Below are positions 1 through 8,212 of a stretch of 40,755 nucleotides of DNA, piece by piece; the stretch's first letter is position 1; each line of letters begins with the position of its first letter. The DNA comes from Burkholderia sp. Ac-20379 (GTDB taxonomy: Bacteria; Pseudomonadota; Gammaproteobacteria; Burkholderiales; Burkholderiaceae), in contig NZ_JAAGPF010000029.1 in assembly GCF_017104645.1 (NCBI RefSeq), positions 1 to 40,755 on the forward strand, written 5' to 3'. The notes beneath the pieces were generated by a model. The model worked only from the letters and a program-made list of their open reading frames with translations, did no database searches and was not told the origin of the DNA. Both the position numbers and the translations under genes were made by a program.

Positions 1-759
1 TCGCAGCGCCGGCAGTTGCATACCGAGCTGGAACTGCGCGCTGCGGTTCGCCGACACGATCCGCCCGTCCTCCGTGAACGCGACGATGCCCTCCATCAGC
101 GTGCCGAGGAATTCGGGGCGGCCGTGGAACGACACCTGCAGCATGTCCTGGAACGTGGTGGCGAACAGGTAGTTCTCGATCATCTGCACCGACATCTTCG
201 CCAGCGCCATGGTGTGCTGGTGATAGCTGCGGTGGTCGCCCGTCACGTCGAGCACGCCGGCCATCTCGCCGTAGGGATCGAGGATCGGCACGCTCGAGCA
301 CGTGAGGAACCGGTTCGCCGACAGGTAATGCTGCTCGCCGTGCACCACCACCGCGCAGCGCTCGGCCAGCGCCGTGCCGATGCCGTTGGTGCCCTGCCGG
401 TTCTCCGCCCAGTTCGCGCCGGGCATCAGCGCGACGCGCTCGGCGCGCCGCAGGAAATCGTCGTCGCCGACCGAATGCAGGATCAGGCCGTCCGCATTCG
501 TCAGCACGATCATGCTGTGGGTGTTGGCGATCTGGTCGTGCAGCGTTTCCATCACGGGCATCGCGTGCGCACACAGGATGCGGTTCTGCTCGCGCTTGAG
601 CGCGAGCGCCGAGTCGGACAGGATGTCGTAGTCCGGCTGCAACGACGCGTTCAGCCCGAACAGCTCGGAACGCTCGTGCGCCTTGCGGATCGCCGTGACC
701 GGCCAGTTGCCGGATTGCCCTGCCTCGCGCAGGGCGGCGGGGTCGAACCTGTCTTGCAT
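1..759 (-). CDS. AcoR-type sigma-54-dependent regulator, N-terminal part (cut by window edge)
   Basis: The reading frame starts at an ATG (757-759, complement) after a GGAGGAG-like ribosome site and runs off the left edge, so only about 253 residues are visible. They read as the sensory half of an AcoR-family enhancer-binding protein: an N-terminal segment with ERSELFGL, a GAF-like domain (roughly residues 60-200, with GTNGIGTAL, HYL and DPYGEMAGVLDVTGDHRSY) and the start of a PAS-like segment (EFLGTLMEGIVAFTEDGRIV). This arrangement is typical of activators of acetoin or alcohol catabolism. The AAA+ and Fis-type DNA-binding domains would lie outside the window. A -24/-12 promoter lies just upstream (811-827). 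A sigma-54 promoter also serves the ADH/ALDH operon 7 kb away, so this protein is a reasonable candidate regulator of it, but that link is inference. Confidence 0.85.
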   Translation of the reverse strand, partial: MQDRFDPAALREAGQSGNWPVTAIRKAHERSELFGLNASLQPDYDILSDSALALKREQNRILCAHAMPVMETLHDQIANTHSMIVLTNADGLILHSVGDDDFLRRAERVALMPGANWAENRQGTNGIGTALAERCAVVVHGEQHYLSANRFLTCSSVPILDPYGEMAGVLDVTGDHRSYHQHTMALAKMSVQMIENYLFATTFQDMLQVSFHGRPEFLGTLMEGIVAFTEDGRIVSANRSAQFQLGMQLPALR

Positions 760-810
760 CGTCTCCTCCAGAGCGGCCCGGTCGTGGGCCGGGGTGTTGG
801 CGGGTTTGGA

Positions 811-827
811 TGCAAGGTTTGTGCCAA
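811..827 (-). promoter_or_regulatory. Sigma-54 (-24/-12) promoter for the AcoR-type gene
   Basis: Read on the minus strand the site is TTGGCAC, then AAACC, then TTGCA. The invariant GG (824-825) and GC (812-813) are separated by exactly 10 nt, and both boxes match the RpoN consensus almost perfectly. Initiation about 12 nt past the GC would give a leader of roughly 40 nt before the ATG at 759. This suggests the activator gene is itself transcribed by RpoN holoenzyme. Confidence 0.7.
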
Positions 828-912
828 TTTGGGGGTGGGAGGTGCGTTGGCGGCGCATGAACGCGTCGATCGACGCCGGCCGAACTGCCTCGCCATCAGC
901 GGCCGGCAAGCC

Positions 913-1758
913 TCACGCGTCGGCCTCGTAAAGCAGTCCGTATGTCCCTCTCGTTCGCGTTATCCGCGCGAAACCGGCTTCGCCCAGATGCATGCCGGCG
1001 ATCAGAAGCCGCTCGGCACTGACCTGGTCCAATAGCCGGGATCGTGTGGCCGCCGCCAGGGCCGTGTCCTGATCCAGCGCGATCGATACATCCGGCCGCG
1101 CGATCTGGATGTGAGGAAAGTGCACCACGTCGCCCCAAACCAGCAGGCCGGCACCGCCCGAATCGACGAGAAAGCCGGTATGCCCGGCGGTGTGCCCCGG
1201 TAACGACATCGCCCGGATACCGGGCAGCACGTCGCCATCGTCGAACGTACGGAGCGTGTCGCGATAGCCGTCGAACACGCGGCGCGCGACGAGGAAGTTG
1301 CCGCGCGCGCGTTCGCTGGCTCGCGCCAGGTTGGCGTCGTCCTGCCAGAACGTCAGTTCACGCTCGTGAACGACAAGCTGCGCGCCCGGAAAGGCCGTCT
1401 CGCCAGCCGTATCCAGCAGCCCGCCGATGTGATCGGGATGGGCGTGCGTGAGCAGCACGGTGTCGATCGTGGACGGCTCGATGCCGGCAAGCAGCAAATT
1501 GGGCTTCAGGCGACCGCCCCATTGCTTGATCCCGCCCGCGCCACTGTCGATCAATACGGTGCGGCCCGCTCCGCGCACCACGTAGCAGTTGATATGCACG
1601 GCAGCCGGCGCATGCTGCCCTGCGTCGCCCTGCATCCTGGCGGCTTCCGCGGTGTCGATATTCGAAAGGAAGTCGAGGTTGAGCGTCAGATAACCATCGC
1701 TGATGGCGGTGACCGTGAAGTCGCCAACCTGCTGGCTCGGGAACATGAGGGTAGACAC
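913..1758 (-). CDS. Metallo-beta-lactamase-fold hydrolase
   Basis: This 281-residue protein has the MBL-fold zinc signature THAHPDHIGG, with H105, H107, D109 and H110 as metal ligands. Further family motifs are a DSG after strand beta-4 (residues 71-73), the PGHTAGHTGF histidine segment and a late GMHLGEAG segment. No signal peptide is seen, so it is probably cytoplasmic. I chose a GTG start at 1756-1758 because GGAG lies 7 nt upstream. It is the last gene of a three-gene operon, 18 nt after the tautomerase gene. The family includes lactonases and quorum-quenching or arylsulfatase-like enzymes, and the exact substrate cannot be read. The tautomerase neighbour suggests a small catabolic or detoxifying unit. 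Confidence 0.88.
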   Translation of the reverse strand: MSTLMFPSQQVGDFTVTAISDGYLTLNLDFLSNIDTAEAARMQGDAGQHAPAAVHINCYVVRGAGRTVLIDSGAGGIKQWGGRLKPNLLLAGIEPSTIDTVLLTHAHPDHIGGLLDTAGETAFPGAQLVVHERELTFWQDDANLARASERARGNFLVARRVFDGYRDTLRTFDDGDVLPGIRAMSLPGHTAGHTGFLVDSGGAGLLVWGDVVHFPHIQIARPDVSIALDQDTALAAATRSRLLDQVSAERLLIAGMHLGEAGFARITRTRGTYGLLYEADA

Positions 1759-1776
1759 GATGCTTCTCCAGCCCGA

Positions 1777-2103
1777 TCAATGTCGGGCATAAACGTTCGA
1801 CGCGGCATGGCCGAAACAACGGATGCGCGCCGTGAGGCCGGTGTGGCGCACGATGGCGTTCTCGAGCGCGTCCATGAACGGGTTCATGACTTCCGGCGTC
1901 CGAAACGTTTCGAGGCGATATTGGATTTCCACAAAAATGGGGTGCCCGTATCCATGCCTAACGTCCACATACACGACGTGAACGTTTTCGAGCCGTGCGC
2001 CGAGGAGGCCGGTGCAGAGTTCGACACATTCGCCGGACAGCTCGGCAAGATGTTCGTCGGATGGCATTCGCCCCGCGTGAACATAGAACGTGACGTTCGG
2101 CAT
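1777..2103 (-). CDS. Tautomerase-superfamily-like small protein
   Basis: The 108-residue protein begins Met-Pro (MPNVTFYV). Removal of Met would expose the N-terminal proline that serves as general base in the tautomerase superfamily (4-oxalocrotonate tautomerase, MIF, CHMI). The pattern beta-strand, helix (EHLAELSGECVELCTGLL), beta-strand (NVHVVYVDV) fits one beta-alpha-beta unit, and the later strand and helix (PIFVEIQYRL; MNPFMDALENAI) fit a second, as in the longer MIF/CHMI-like members. The start is supported by GAGG about 10 nt upstream. It lies 6 nt after the preceding gene and 18 nt before the MBL hydrolase, so the three are probably cotranscribed. Substrate unknown. Confidence 0.7.
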   Translation of the reverse strand: MPNVTFYVHAGRMPSDEHLAELSGECVELCTGLLGARLENVHVVYVDVRHGYGHPIFVEIQYRLETFRTPEVMNPFMDALENAIVRHTGLTARIRCFGHAASNVYARH

Positions 2104-2109
2104 GGCTGA

Positions 2110-2652
2110 CTACCTCGCCTGCTCGGCGGAAGCCGTTCGAGCCGCGGTCAGTTGTTCCGTCATCGGCGCGTAAAGGAACACGCCCTCGAGGCCCTCGACA
2201 CGATGGGCGTCGTTCAGACGCAGTTTCGCGAGCCAGCGACGTTCCGGAAACTTTTCCAGTGCAATGGCTTGCATGGCCGACGGGACGAGGCCCATTCGAA
2301 TCAGCGGATCGGGACCGTGTGCGCACAGGGCGAGCAGTTCGTCGGCGCCAACCGCGGGTGCCACGCCGATATCGCTGTAGAGATTTCGATGCCAGTCGGT
2401 GATGTGCTGCTGCCACTTCGCGAAATTACCGCCGCCCTTGTGGCGATATTCGTCCCCCGTCAGAACGTCGAGACTGTCGATCGTATGGACGGCCAGGTAG
2501 ACAGGGCAATCGCCGCCGATCGCCTTGAAGCGCTGCGACGTCTGAAAGCCGGCCACGGAGATCAGGGCGGGCAGTTTTTCGAGGCTGTAGAAGGTGTTCC
2601 ATTCGGCCTCGCTGACGGGATCGGCGAAGCTGCATTCCACGGTGTAGATCAT
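2110..2652 (-). CDS. Unknown protein, possible alpha-beta-barrel fold
   Basis: This 180-residue protein heads the operon that continues with the tautomerase and MBL hydrolase genes. AAGGA sits 7 nt before its ATG. The N-terminal half (MIYTVECSFADPVSEAEWNTFY, LPALISVAGFQTSQRF, YLAVHTIDSLDVL) resembles the ferredoxin-like repeats of dimeric alpha-beta-barrel proteins such as the EthD group. A second similar-looking unit may follow (ALCAHGPDPLIRMGL onward). There is no signal peptide or membrane segment. I do not recognise a specific family. It starts 162 nt from the divergent LysR gene, with an AAAGTCA inverted repeat between them, so LysR control is likely. Confidence 0.7.
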   Translation of the reverse strand: MIYTVECSFADPVSEAEWNTFYSLEKLPALISVAGFQTSQRFKAIGGDCPVYLAVHTIDSLDVLTGDEYRHKGGGNFAKWQQHITDWHRNLYSDIGVAPAVGADELLALCAHGPDPLIRMGLVPSAMQAIALEKFPERRWLAKLRLNDAHRVEGLEGVFLYAPMTEQLTAARTASAEQAR

Positions 2653-2709
2653 CGGATTGTCCTTGGCGACGAATGCGCATCACGCGGCAAACGTCACGTT
2701 CATTGCGGT

Positions 2710-2773
2710 AAAGTCATGCTAGCCCGGTGATTTCCACCTGAAAATCGAAATAAAGTCAGCCTTCAGTGACTTT
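2710..2773. promoter_or_regulatory. LysR-type operator between divergent genes
   Basis: AAAGTCA at 2752-2758 and TGACTTT at 2767-2773 form a perfect 7-bp inverted repeat with an 8-nt spacer. A third AAAGTCA copy lies at 2710-2716. The sites sit between the unknown-protein operon (start 2652) and the LysR gene (start 2815), the usual place for a LysR recognition site plus an activation half-site. Confidence 0.6.
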
Positions 2774-2814
2774 TGATCAAGCTGACGTTCATTCACCACC
2801 TTGCCCCAATTCCA

Positions 2815-3699
2815 ATGCGACGCAAGATCCCAAGCAACACCGCGCTCCTGGCCTTCGAGGCGGCAGCGCGACACGGAAGCTTCGCCCGCGCCGCCGAGGA
2901 GCTGGCGCTCACCGAAGGCGCCATCAGCCGCCAGATCGCTCGCCTGGAAGCGTTCCTGGGTGTTGCGCTGTTCGAGCGCGTGGGGAATCGCGTGCGGCTT
3001 GCACCGAACGGCGCGCGATACGCCGTGCAGGTGCGCGAGAGCCTCGACAGGCTGGAACGCGACAGCCTGTACTTGATGGGGCAGCCCATCGAGGGCGCGA
3101 GCGTCGATATCGCCGCCATTCCGACCTTCGCCACGCGTTGGCTGATCCCTCGGCTGAAGCGCTTTCAGGACATGCATCCGAATATCACCGTGCATATCGC
3201 GGAACGGATGGCCCCCTTTCTTCTTGCCGGTAGCGGCTTTGACGCGGCGATTCACTTCGAGCACCCCGCCTGGGCGGGCATGCATGTGCATCACCTGCTC
3301 GAGGAGTTGCTGGTGCCCGTCTGCAGCCCGGCGTTGCTCGAGCGCGCCGGCGCCAACGCGTCGTTGGATGCGCTGCCACGCCTGCACCGGCGGCAAAATC
3401 CGGACGCGTGGCAGTTGTATGCGCAGGAGGCCGGCATCGAACTGACCAACTCCGCCGTCGGCGCGCGTTACGATCTTCATTCCATGCTGATCGAGGCGGC
3501 GCTGGCCGGCTTGGGCGTGGCGTTGGTGCCGCATCTTTATATCGAGGCGGAGCTTGAACAAGGCCGCTTGGTTGCGCCCTGGCCGGTGGGTCGAAGAAGC
3601 GCGAAACGATTCAGCCTCGTGCTGCCCGAGCCGATCGAATTGAGTGCGGGGCCGCTGCAGGCATTTGCGACCTGGATTCTCGACGAAGCCCGAGGCTGA
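2815..3699 (+). CDS. LysR-family transcriptional regulator (GcvA-like)
   Basis: From the ATG at 2815 the product has 294 residues. The N-terminal winged helix-turn-helix (LLAFEAAARHGSFARAAEEL, then TEGAISRQIARLE and LFERVGNRVRLAPNG) is of the GcvA/AmpR-like subgroup. It is followed by a substrate-binding domain (DIAAIPTFATRWLIPRLKRF, DAAIHFEH, and GLGVALVPHLYIEAEL near the end). An in-frame TTG at 2773 would add 14 residues but overlaps the operator repeat, so I prefer 2815. The gene is divergent from the three-gene MBL operon and probably controls it. The ligand is unknown. Confidence 0.9.
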   Translation: MRRKIPSNTALLAFEAAARHGSFARAAEELALTEGAISRQIARLEAFLGVALFERVGNRVRLAPNGARYAVQVRESLDRLERDSLYLMGQPIEGASVDIAAIPTFATRWLIPRLKRFQDMHPNITVHIAERMAPFLLAGSGFDAAIHFEHPAWAGMHVHHLLEELLVPVCSPALLERAGANASLDALPRLHRRQNPDAWQLYAQEAGIELTNSAVGARYDLHSMLIEAALAGLGVALVPHLYIEAELEQGRLVAPWPVGRRSAKRFSLVLPEPIELSAGPLQAFATWILDEARG

Positions 3700-3787
3700 G
3701 CGCTTCGCAACATCGACGACTCGGCGCCGCTGACATAATCCGCTCACGGCGCCGAATGCATCGGCAACCACCCTCCCTGGAGAACCC

Positions 3788-4624
3788 ATGTCGATACGTG
3801 CCTTGTTTGCGATCTTGCTGCTGACACTCGGCGCCATCGGGCATTGCGTGGCCGCAACCCCTTCGATCAAACTGACGATCGCCGGCAAGACCCAAACGTT
3901 CAGCCAGACGCAGTTGCTGGCACGGCCGGACGCGGCCGAAATTCACGTCCCGCAAGACGTCGCCTACGGTGCGCCGGCAACCTACCGCGCCGTCCCCCTT
4001 GCCGACCTGCTCGACGCCACGGCATTGCCGGCGGACAGCGTGCTCGAAGCACGCGCGACCGACGGCTTTGCCGCGCAACTGCCGATGGATCTCATACGCA
4101 ACCGCAATCCGGCACTCGCTGTCGCATGGCTCGCCGTGGAGGATCCGGCGCACCCGTGGCCCAAGCTGCGAGGCAAGCCCGTCAGCGCGGGCCCGTTCTA
4201 CCTGGTATGGATCGGCCAAGGCGCCGCATCCGTGCGCAGCGAGCAATGGCCTTACCAGATCGCGCAACTTGCCACGCAACCGTCGCCCTCCGCCCGCTGG
4301 CCGGCGCTCGCCGTCGATCCGGCGCTGCCGGCAACCGATCCGATCCGCGCGGGCCAGAGCCTGTTCATCACGCAGTGTCTCGCCTGCCATCGGCTCAACC
4401 ACGCGGGCAGCGCGGACACCGGCCCCGATCTCAACGTGCCGATGAATCCGGTCGAGTACTTCCAGCCCGCCGCATTGCATCGCTACATCCGCAACCCGGC
4501 ATCGGTGCGAGACTGGCCCGGCAGAACCATGCCCGCGTTCTCGCAGGATCAATTGAGCGATCGGGAAATCGATCTGATCGTCGATTATCTTGCGTATATG
4601 GCGGGGCGGAAGGTTGGGCAGTAA
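3788..4624 (+). CDS. Exported cytochrome c with N-terminal molybdopterin-oxidoreductase-like domain
   Basis: The 278-residue protein starts with a signal peptide (about residues 1-23, cleavage near VAA-TPS). Residues 25-160 resemble the oxidoreductase molybdopterin-binding fold (YRAVPLADLLD, GFAAQLPMDLI, AGPFYLVWIG) but show no obvious cofactor cysteine, so this part may bind a partner rather than molybdenum. Residues 185-275 are a class I cytochrome c domain with one haem-binding CLACH (197-201) and a probable axial Met248 in RTMPAF. It would act in the periplasm as an electron carrier. GGAG is placed 6 nt upstream of the ATG. It stands alone apart from the small gene that follows. Confidence 0.82.
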   Translation: MSIRALFAILLLTLGAIGHCVAATPSIKLTIAGKTQTFSQTQLLARPDAAEIHVPQDVAYGAPATYRAVPLADLLDATALPADSVLEARATDGFAAQLPMDLIRNRNPALAVAWLAVEDPAHPWPKLRGKPVSAGPFYLVWIGQGAASVRSEQWPYQIAQLATQPSPSARWPALAVDPALPATDPIRAGQSLFITQCLACHRLNHAGSADTGPDLNVPMNPVEYFQPAALHRYIRNPASVRDWPGRTMPAFSQDQLSDREIDLIVDYLAYMAGRKVGQ

Positions 4625-4650
4625 GGCGCGGGGCGCAGCGGAGCCATTTC

Positions 4651-5028
4651 GTGAAGTTGCTTTCAGAATACATGAATGACGCCCATCTTTCCGGGCTCGG
4701 AGAGGAAGCGTGCGCAATGCTTGTACGGCGCGATTTCACGGGCTTGGCCGATCGTTTCGGCTATGCGCTTGCATTCGGCCGAGCGCCTTCGGCAGCGATC
4801 GAAGCCGATTTCAACACGGCCGTGGCTTCAGGTTCCGACGAATTCGCAGCAGGCAGCCCGTCGATTGCGCTTGCCTATTTCAAGCCAAACGACACTGGCT
4901 TGATCGCGTCGATCGATTGCACGCTCGCCGTCGGCGACGAGGCATCCGTCTTTTTGAGCCTCGTCGTGACTGGGGAAGGCGAAGATCGATACGTGACGCT
5001 GGAAGACATATCTGGAAGCACTCGGTGA
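4651..5028 (+). CDS. Unknown small acidic protein
   Basis: A GTG at 4651, 7 nt after GCGGAG, opens a frame of 125 residues. The alternative first Met (MNDAHL, 7 codons later) has no comparable ribosome site. The product is acidic, with a helical N-terminal part (GLGEEACAMLVRRDFTGLADRF) and a beta-rich C-terminal part (GLIASIDCTLAV, ASVFLSLVVTGEGEDRYVTLEDI). No signal peptide or membrane segment is seen. The overall pattern could fit a small NTF2-like or immunity-type protein, but I do not recognise it. It follows the cytochrome gene by 26 nt and may be cotranscribed with it. Confidence 0.55.
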   Translation: MKLLSEYMNDAHLSGLGEEACAMLVRRDFTGLADRFGYALAFGRAPSAAIEADFNTAVASGSDEFAAGSPSIALAYFKPNDTGLIASIDCTLAVGDEASVFLSLVVTGEGEDRYVTLEDISGSTR

Positions 5029-5035
5029 AGCAACA

Positions 5036-5067
5036 ACGGCCTGCCGGCACATAACCGGACAGGCCGT
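5036..5067. terminator. Stem-loop between convergent genes
   Basis: ACGGCCTG (5036-5043) pairs with CAGGCCGT (5060-5067), and inner CCGG arms (5044-5047 and 5055-5058) extend the stem around a 7-nt loop. No T-run follows on either strand. It lies between the ends of the unknown small gene and the aldehyde dehydrogenase gene, so an end-of-transcript or mRNA-stabilising role is likely. Confidence 0.5.
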
Positions 5068-5125
5068 CATCACCGGCACAGCCCTACAACCTGCGCCGCC
5101 TCTCAACGAACGGGATCACCGCCCG

Positions 5126-6655
5126 TCAAAAGAACCCCAACGCATCGGGCTGGTAATTGACCAGCAGACACTTCGTCTGCTGATAATTCGACAGCGCCAT
5201 CTTGTGCGTCTCGCGCCCGATGCCCGATTGCTTGTACCCGCCGAACGCCGCATGGGCCGGATACAGGTGATAGCAATTGGTCCACACGCGCCCGGCCTCG
5301 ATCTCGCGGCCCATGCGGTAGGCACGCGTGCCGTCGCGCGTCCACACGCCGGCGCCGAGCCCGTAATACGTGTCGTTGGCGATCTCGATGGCTTCCTGCT
5401 CGTTCTTGAACGTCATCACCGACGCCACCGGCCCGAAAATCTCCTCCTGGAACACGCGCATCTTGTTGTTGCCGAACAGCATCGTCGGCTTCACGTAGAA
5501 GCCGTTGCCGAGGCTCGCATCGGCCTGGCTTGCACGGCTGCCGCCCGTCAAACACTGCGCGCCCTCCTCGCGGCCGATGTCGATGTACGACAGGATCTTG
5601 TCGAGCTGCTGCTGTGAAGCCTGCGCGCCGATCATCGTTTCGAGGTCGAGCGGGTTGCCGCTCTTGATGCGCTCCACGCGCGCCACGGCCTTCTCGATGA
5701 AGCGCTCGTAGATCGATTCCTGAATCAGCACGCGCGACGGGCAGGTGCAAATCTCGCCCTGGTTCAGCGCGAACATCGCGAGGCCTTCGAGCGCCTTGTC
5801 GAGGAACGCGTCGTCCTGATCGAGCACGTCGGCGAAGAACACGTTCGGGCTCTTGCCGCCCAGTTCCACCGTCGACGGAATCAGGTTCTCGGCCGCGGCG
5901 TGCAGGATCCGCTTGCCAACCGGCGTCGAGCCGGTGAACGCGATCTTGGCGATGCGCGTGCTGGTGGCGAGCGCCTCGCCCGCTTCCTTGCCGAAACCGC
6001 TCACGACGTTGATGGTGCCCGGCGGGAACAGGTCGCCGATCAGTTCCATCAGCACGAGGATCGAGGCGGGCGTCTGCTCGGCCGGTTTCATCACCACGCA
6101 GCAGCCGGCGGCCAGCGCGGGTGCGAGCTTCCACGCGGCCATCAGCAGCGGGAAATTCCACGGAATGATCTGGCCGACCACGCCGAGCGGCTCGTGGAAG
6201 TGATAGGCGACGGTGTTGTCGTCGATCTCGGAGATGCCGCCTTCCTGCGCGCGGATGCAGCCCGCGAAATAGCGGAAATGGTCGACCGCGAGCGGCAGGT
6301 CGGCCACCATGGTTTCGCGCAGCGGCTTGCCGTTGTCGATGGTTTCGGCCACGGCCAGCAGGCGCAGGTTCTTCTCCATGCGATCCGCGGCGGCCAGCAG
6401 CAGGTTGGCGCGCTCGGCGGCGGACGTCTTGCCCCACTTGCGGCGCGCGGCGTGCGCGGCATCGATGGCCAGCTCGATGTCGGCGCCGGTCGAGCGCGGC
6501 ACGCTGCAGAACGTCTTGCCGTTGATCGGCGAGACGTTGTCGAAATAGTCGCCGCCGAGCGGCGCGACCCACTTGCCGCCGATGTAGTTCTCGTAACGCG
6601 TGCGATACGGATACTCGATGTCGATGCCGTGGCTCTTGAGGTCAAACGGGTTCAT
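5126..6655 (-). CDS. NAD-dependent aldehyde dehydrogenase (ExaC/AldA-like)
   Basis: The product of about 509 residues is a complete ALDH-superfamily enzyme that oxidises an aldehyde to the acid. Visible key residues are N167 in PWNFPL, E264 in VELGGKSP and the nucleophile C303 in the [11 protein letters not shown] block. A second cysteine two residues on is typical of the ExaC-type acetaldehyde dehydrogenases. The C-terminal [11 protein letters not shown] segment is present. It starts at the ATG 6653-6655, 104 nt after the alcohol dehydrogenase gene on the same strand. The two would therefore carry out consecutive oxidation of an alcohol in the cytoplasm, driven by the sigma-54 promoter upstream of the ADH gene. 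Short-chain or aromatic alcohols are both possible. Confidence 0.93.
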   Translation of the reverse strand: MNPFDLKSHGIDIEYPYRTRYENYIGGKWVAPLGGDYFDNVSPINGKTFCSVPRSTGADIELAIDAAHAARRKWGKTSAAERANLLLAAADRMEKNLRLLAVAETIDNGKPLRETMVADLPLAVDHFRYFAGCIRAQEGGISEIDDNTVAYHFHEPLGVVGQIIPWNFPLLMAAWKLAPALAAGCCVVMKPAEQTPASILVLMELIGDLFPPGTINVVSGFGKEAGEALATSTRIAKIAFTGSTPVGKRILHAAAENLIPSTVELGGKSPNVFFADVLDQDDAFLDKALEGLAMFALNQGEICTCPSRVLIQESIYERFIEKAVARVERIKSGNPLDLETMIGAQASQQQLDKILSYIDIGREEGAQCLTGGSRASQADASLGNGFYVKPTMLFGNNKMRVFQEEIFGPVASVMTFKNEQEAIEIANDTYYGLGAGVWTRDGTRAYRMGREIEAGRVWTNCYHLYPAHAAFGGYKQSGIGRETHKMALSNYQQTKCLLVNYQPDALGFF

Positions 6656-6684
6656 GGTGCATTCCTGTTCTGCATGAAGTTCGG

Positions 6685-6751
6685 GCGGCCCGTGCGCGGC
6701 ACGGGCCGCTGCCGGAGGCAAGCGCCCCTCGCGGCCGCGCCGGCGAGGGGC
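6685..6751 (-). other. Two strong stem-loops in the ADH-ALDH intercistronic region
   Basis: The first stem pairs 10 bp (6685-6694 with 6700-6709, loop of 5 nt). The second pairs GCCCCTCGC (6724-6732) with GCGAGGGGC (6743-6751). Neither is followed by a T-run on the minus strand. They could stabilise the ADH message or attenuate read-through into the ALDH gene. Confidence 0.5.
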
Positions 6752-6759
6752 CGCGCGCG

Positions 6760-7932
6760 TTACATGGCCGCTTCGAAAATCGCGATGACCTGAGCCAGCG
6801 TGGCCTTGCGCGGGTTGGTCAGCATGCAGGCGTCCTTCTGCGCATTGACGCCCATCACTTCGTGATCCTCTGCTTTCACGCCGAGGCCGGCGAGGCCAGC
6901 CGGAATGCCGACCGAGGCCGACAGGCGGCGGATCGCCGTCACGGCCGAGGCGGCCGCGTCGGTGGTGGACAAACCGGCCGTGTTCACGCCGAGCAGCGCG
7001 GCGATCTGCGCGAAGCGCTCCGGCGCGGCGATCAGGTTGAACTCGGATACGTGCGGCAGCAGGATCGCGTTGCACACGCCGTGCGGCAGGTTGTAGAAGC
7101 CGCCGAGCTGGTGGGCCATCGCGTGCACGTAGCCGAGCGACGCGTTGTTGAATGCCATGCCGGCCAGGTACTGCGCGTAGCACATGGCGGCGCGCGCTTC
7201 CATCGATTCGCCGTTCGCCACGGCCTTCGGCAGCCATTCGCCGATCAGCGCGATGGCCTTCTCGGCGCACGCGTCGGTGATCGGCGTGGCGGCGGTCGAG
7301 ACGAACGCCTCGACGGCGTGCGTCAGCGCGTCCATGCCGGTGGCGGCGGTCAGCGCCGGCGGCATCGCCACCATCAGGCGCGGATCGTCGATCGCGATCA
7401 GCGGCGTGCAGCGCCAGTCGACGATCGCCATCTTCACGTGGTTGCTGGAGTTCGTGATGATGCAGAAGCGCGTCATTTCCGCGGCGGTGCCGGCCGTGGT
7501 GTTGATCGAGATGAGCGGGGTCATCGGCACCGTCGATTTGTCGACGCCTTCGTAATCGCGGATATGCCCGCCGCCCGCGGTAACCAGGCCGATGCCCTTC
7601 GCGCAGTCGTGCGAGGAGCCGCCGCCCAGCGACACGATGAAATCGCAGCCTTCCTGCTGGTACAGCTTCACGCCGTCGTGGACGTTCACATCGGTGGGGT
7701 TCGGCTCGGCGCCGGCGAAGATCACGGCCTGCAGGCCGGCTTCGCGGATGTAGCCCGCGATCTGCTCGGACAGCCCCATCTTGTGCAGGCCGGCATCCGT
7801 CACGATCAGCGCTTTCTTCGCGCCCAGCGATTGGGCGCGCGTGCCGGTTTCCCGGGCGCAGCCGGGGCCGATCAGGGTGACGCAGGGGATGAAGAAGCTG
7901 TCGGTGCGATCTGCGATGCTGAGGTAGCTCAT
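6760..7932 (-). CDS. Iron-dependent (group III) alcohol dehydrogenase
   Basis: This 390-residue protein is a full-length member of the Fe-ADH family (FucO, YiaY, Bacillus methanolicus Mdh relatives). It shows the nucleotide-binding [11 protein letters not shown] (103-113) and both family signatures. The four metal ligands are readable as D201, H205, H270 and H284. It oxidises a primary alcohol with NAD or reduces the aldehyde. The ATG at 7930-7932 has GGAG 6 nt upstream. It is the first gene of a two-gene operon with the ALDH. The upstream region has a -24/-12 promoter, a hairpin and inverted repeats that look like enhancer sites, so expression probably needs RpoN and an activator. Confidence 0.93.
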   Translation of the reverse strand: MSYLSIADRTDSFFIPCVTLIGPGCARETGTRAQSLGAKKALIVTDAGLHKMGLSEQIAGYIREAGLQAVIFAGAEPNPTDVNVHDGVKLYQQEGCDFIVSLGGGSSHDCAKGIGLVTAGGGHIRDYEGVDKSTVPMTPLISINTTAGTAAEMTRFCIITNSSNHVKMAIVDWRCTPLIAIDDPRLMVAMPPALTAATGMDALTHAVEAFVSTAATPITDACAEKAIALIGEWLPKAVANGESMEARAAMCYAQYLAGMAFNNASLGYVHAMAHQLGGFYNLPHGVCNAILLPHVSEFNLIAAPERFAQIAALLGVNTAGLSTTDAAASAVTAIRRLSASVGIPAGLAGLGVKAEDHEVMGVNAQKDACMLTNPRKATLAQVIAIFEAAM

Positions 7933-7980
7933 GTCGTCTCCAAGGTTTTGTGGGGGCATCGGTGTACCCGCATCCCTTTT

Positions 7981-7998
7981 CGCAGGAACCGTACCAAT
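7981..7998 (-). promoter_or_regulatory. Sigma-54 (-24/-12) promoter of the ADH/ALDH operon
   Basis: On the minus strand the site reads TTGGTACG, GTTC, CTGCG. The GG (7994-7995) and GC (7982-7983) are exactly 10 nt apart. The predicted start near 7971 leaves a leader of about 40 nt to the ADH ATG. The match is good though not perfect (T for C in the -24 box, C for T in the -12 box). Confidence 0.65.
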
Positions 7999-8000
7999 TG

Positions 8001-8028
8001 CGAAAAGCCTTGCGGGGCAAGGGTTTCG
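8001..8028. promoter_or_regulatory. Inverted repeat abutting the -24 box
   Basis: CGAAA (8001-8005) and TTTCG (8024-8028) flank CCTTGC (8008-8013) and GCAAGG (8017-8022) around a GGG centre, giving an 11-bp imperfect palindrome. It ends 5 bp from the GG of the sigma-54 promoter. Being adjacent to the promoter, it may be a repressor site or a cruciform rather than the distal activator site. Confidence 0.5.
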
Positions 8029-8070
8029 CGAAATCGGCCGGGTGCCCGCGCTGTTGACGATCACCACAGG

Positions 8071-8150
8071 TGTTGCGTTTCGGATCAGCGCCGCAACAGT
8101 GCAACGGGCCGCCGGAACACGGTCCAGCCCCGTTTTCCGGCGGGTTGCAC
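8071..8150. promoter_or_regulatory. Candidate enhancer (UAS) cluster for a sigma-54 activator
   Basis: TGTTGCG (8071-8077) and CGCAACA (8092-8098) form one perfect inverted repeat. GTGCAAC (8099-8105) and GTTGCAC (8144-8150) form a second, with flanking CCGCCGG and CCGGCGG extending it. All four half-sites share a TTGC/GCAA core and lie about 75-155 bp upstream of the -24 box, the usual distance for an enhancer-binding protein. Confidence 0.5.
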
Positions 8151-8212
8151 CGTTTCGATCCGGTCAATTCCGGCCCCGAATCCTGCCGTTTGCGGGTGGG
8201 CGTTCCCCCGTA

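Noticed and set aside
3844-5028. A long plus-strand frame covering the cytochrome gene and the small unknown gene
   Set aside because: Its first part is an out-of-frame reading of the cytochrome gene. The real start is the GTG at 4651 with a ribosome site.
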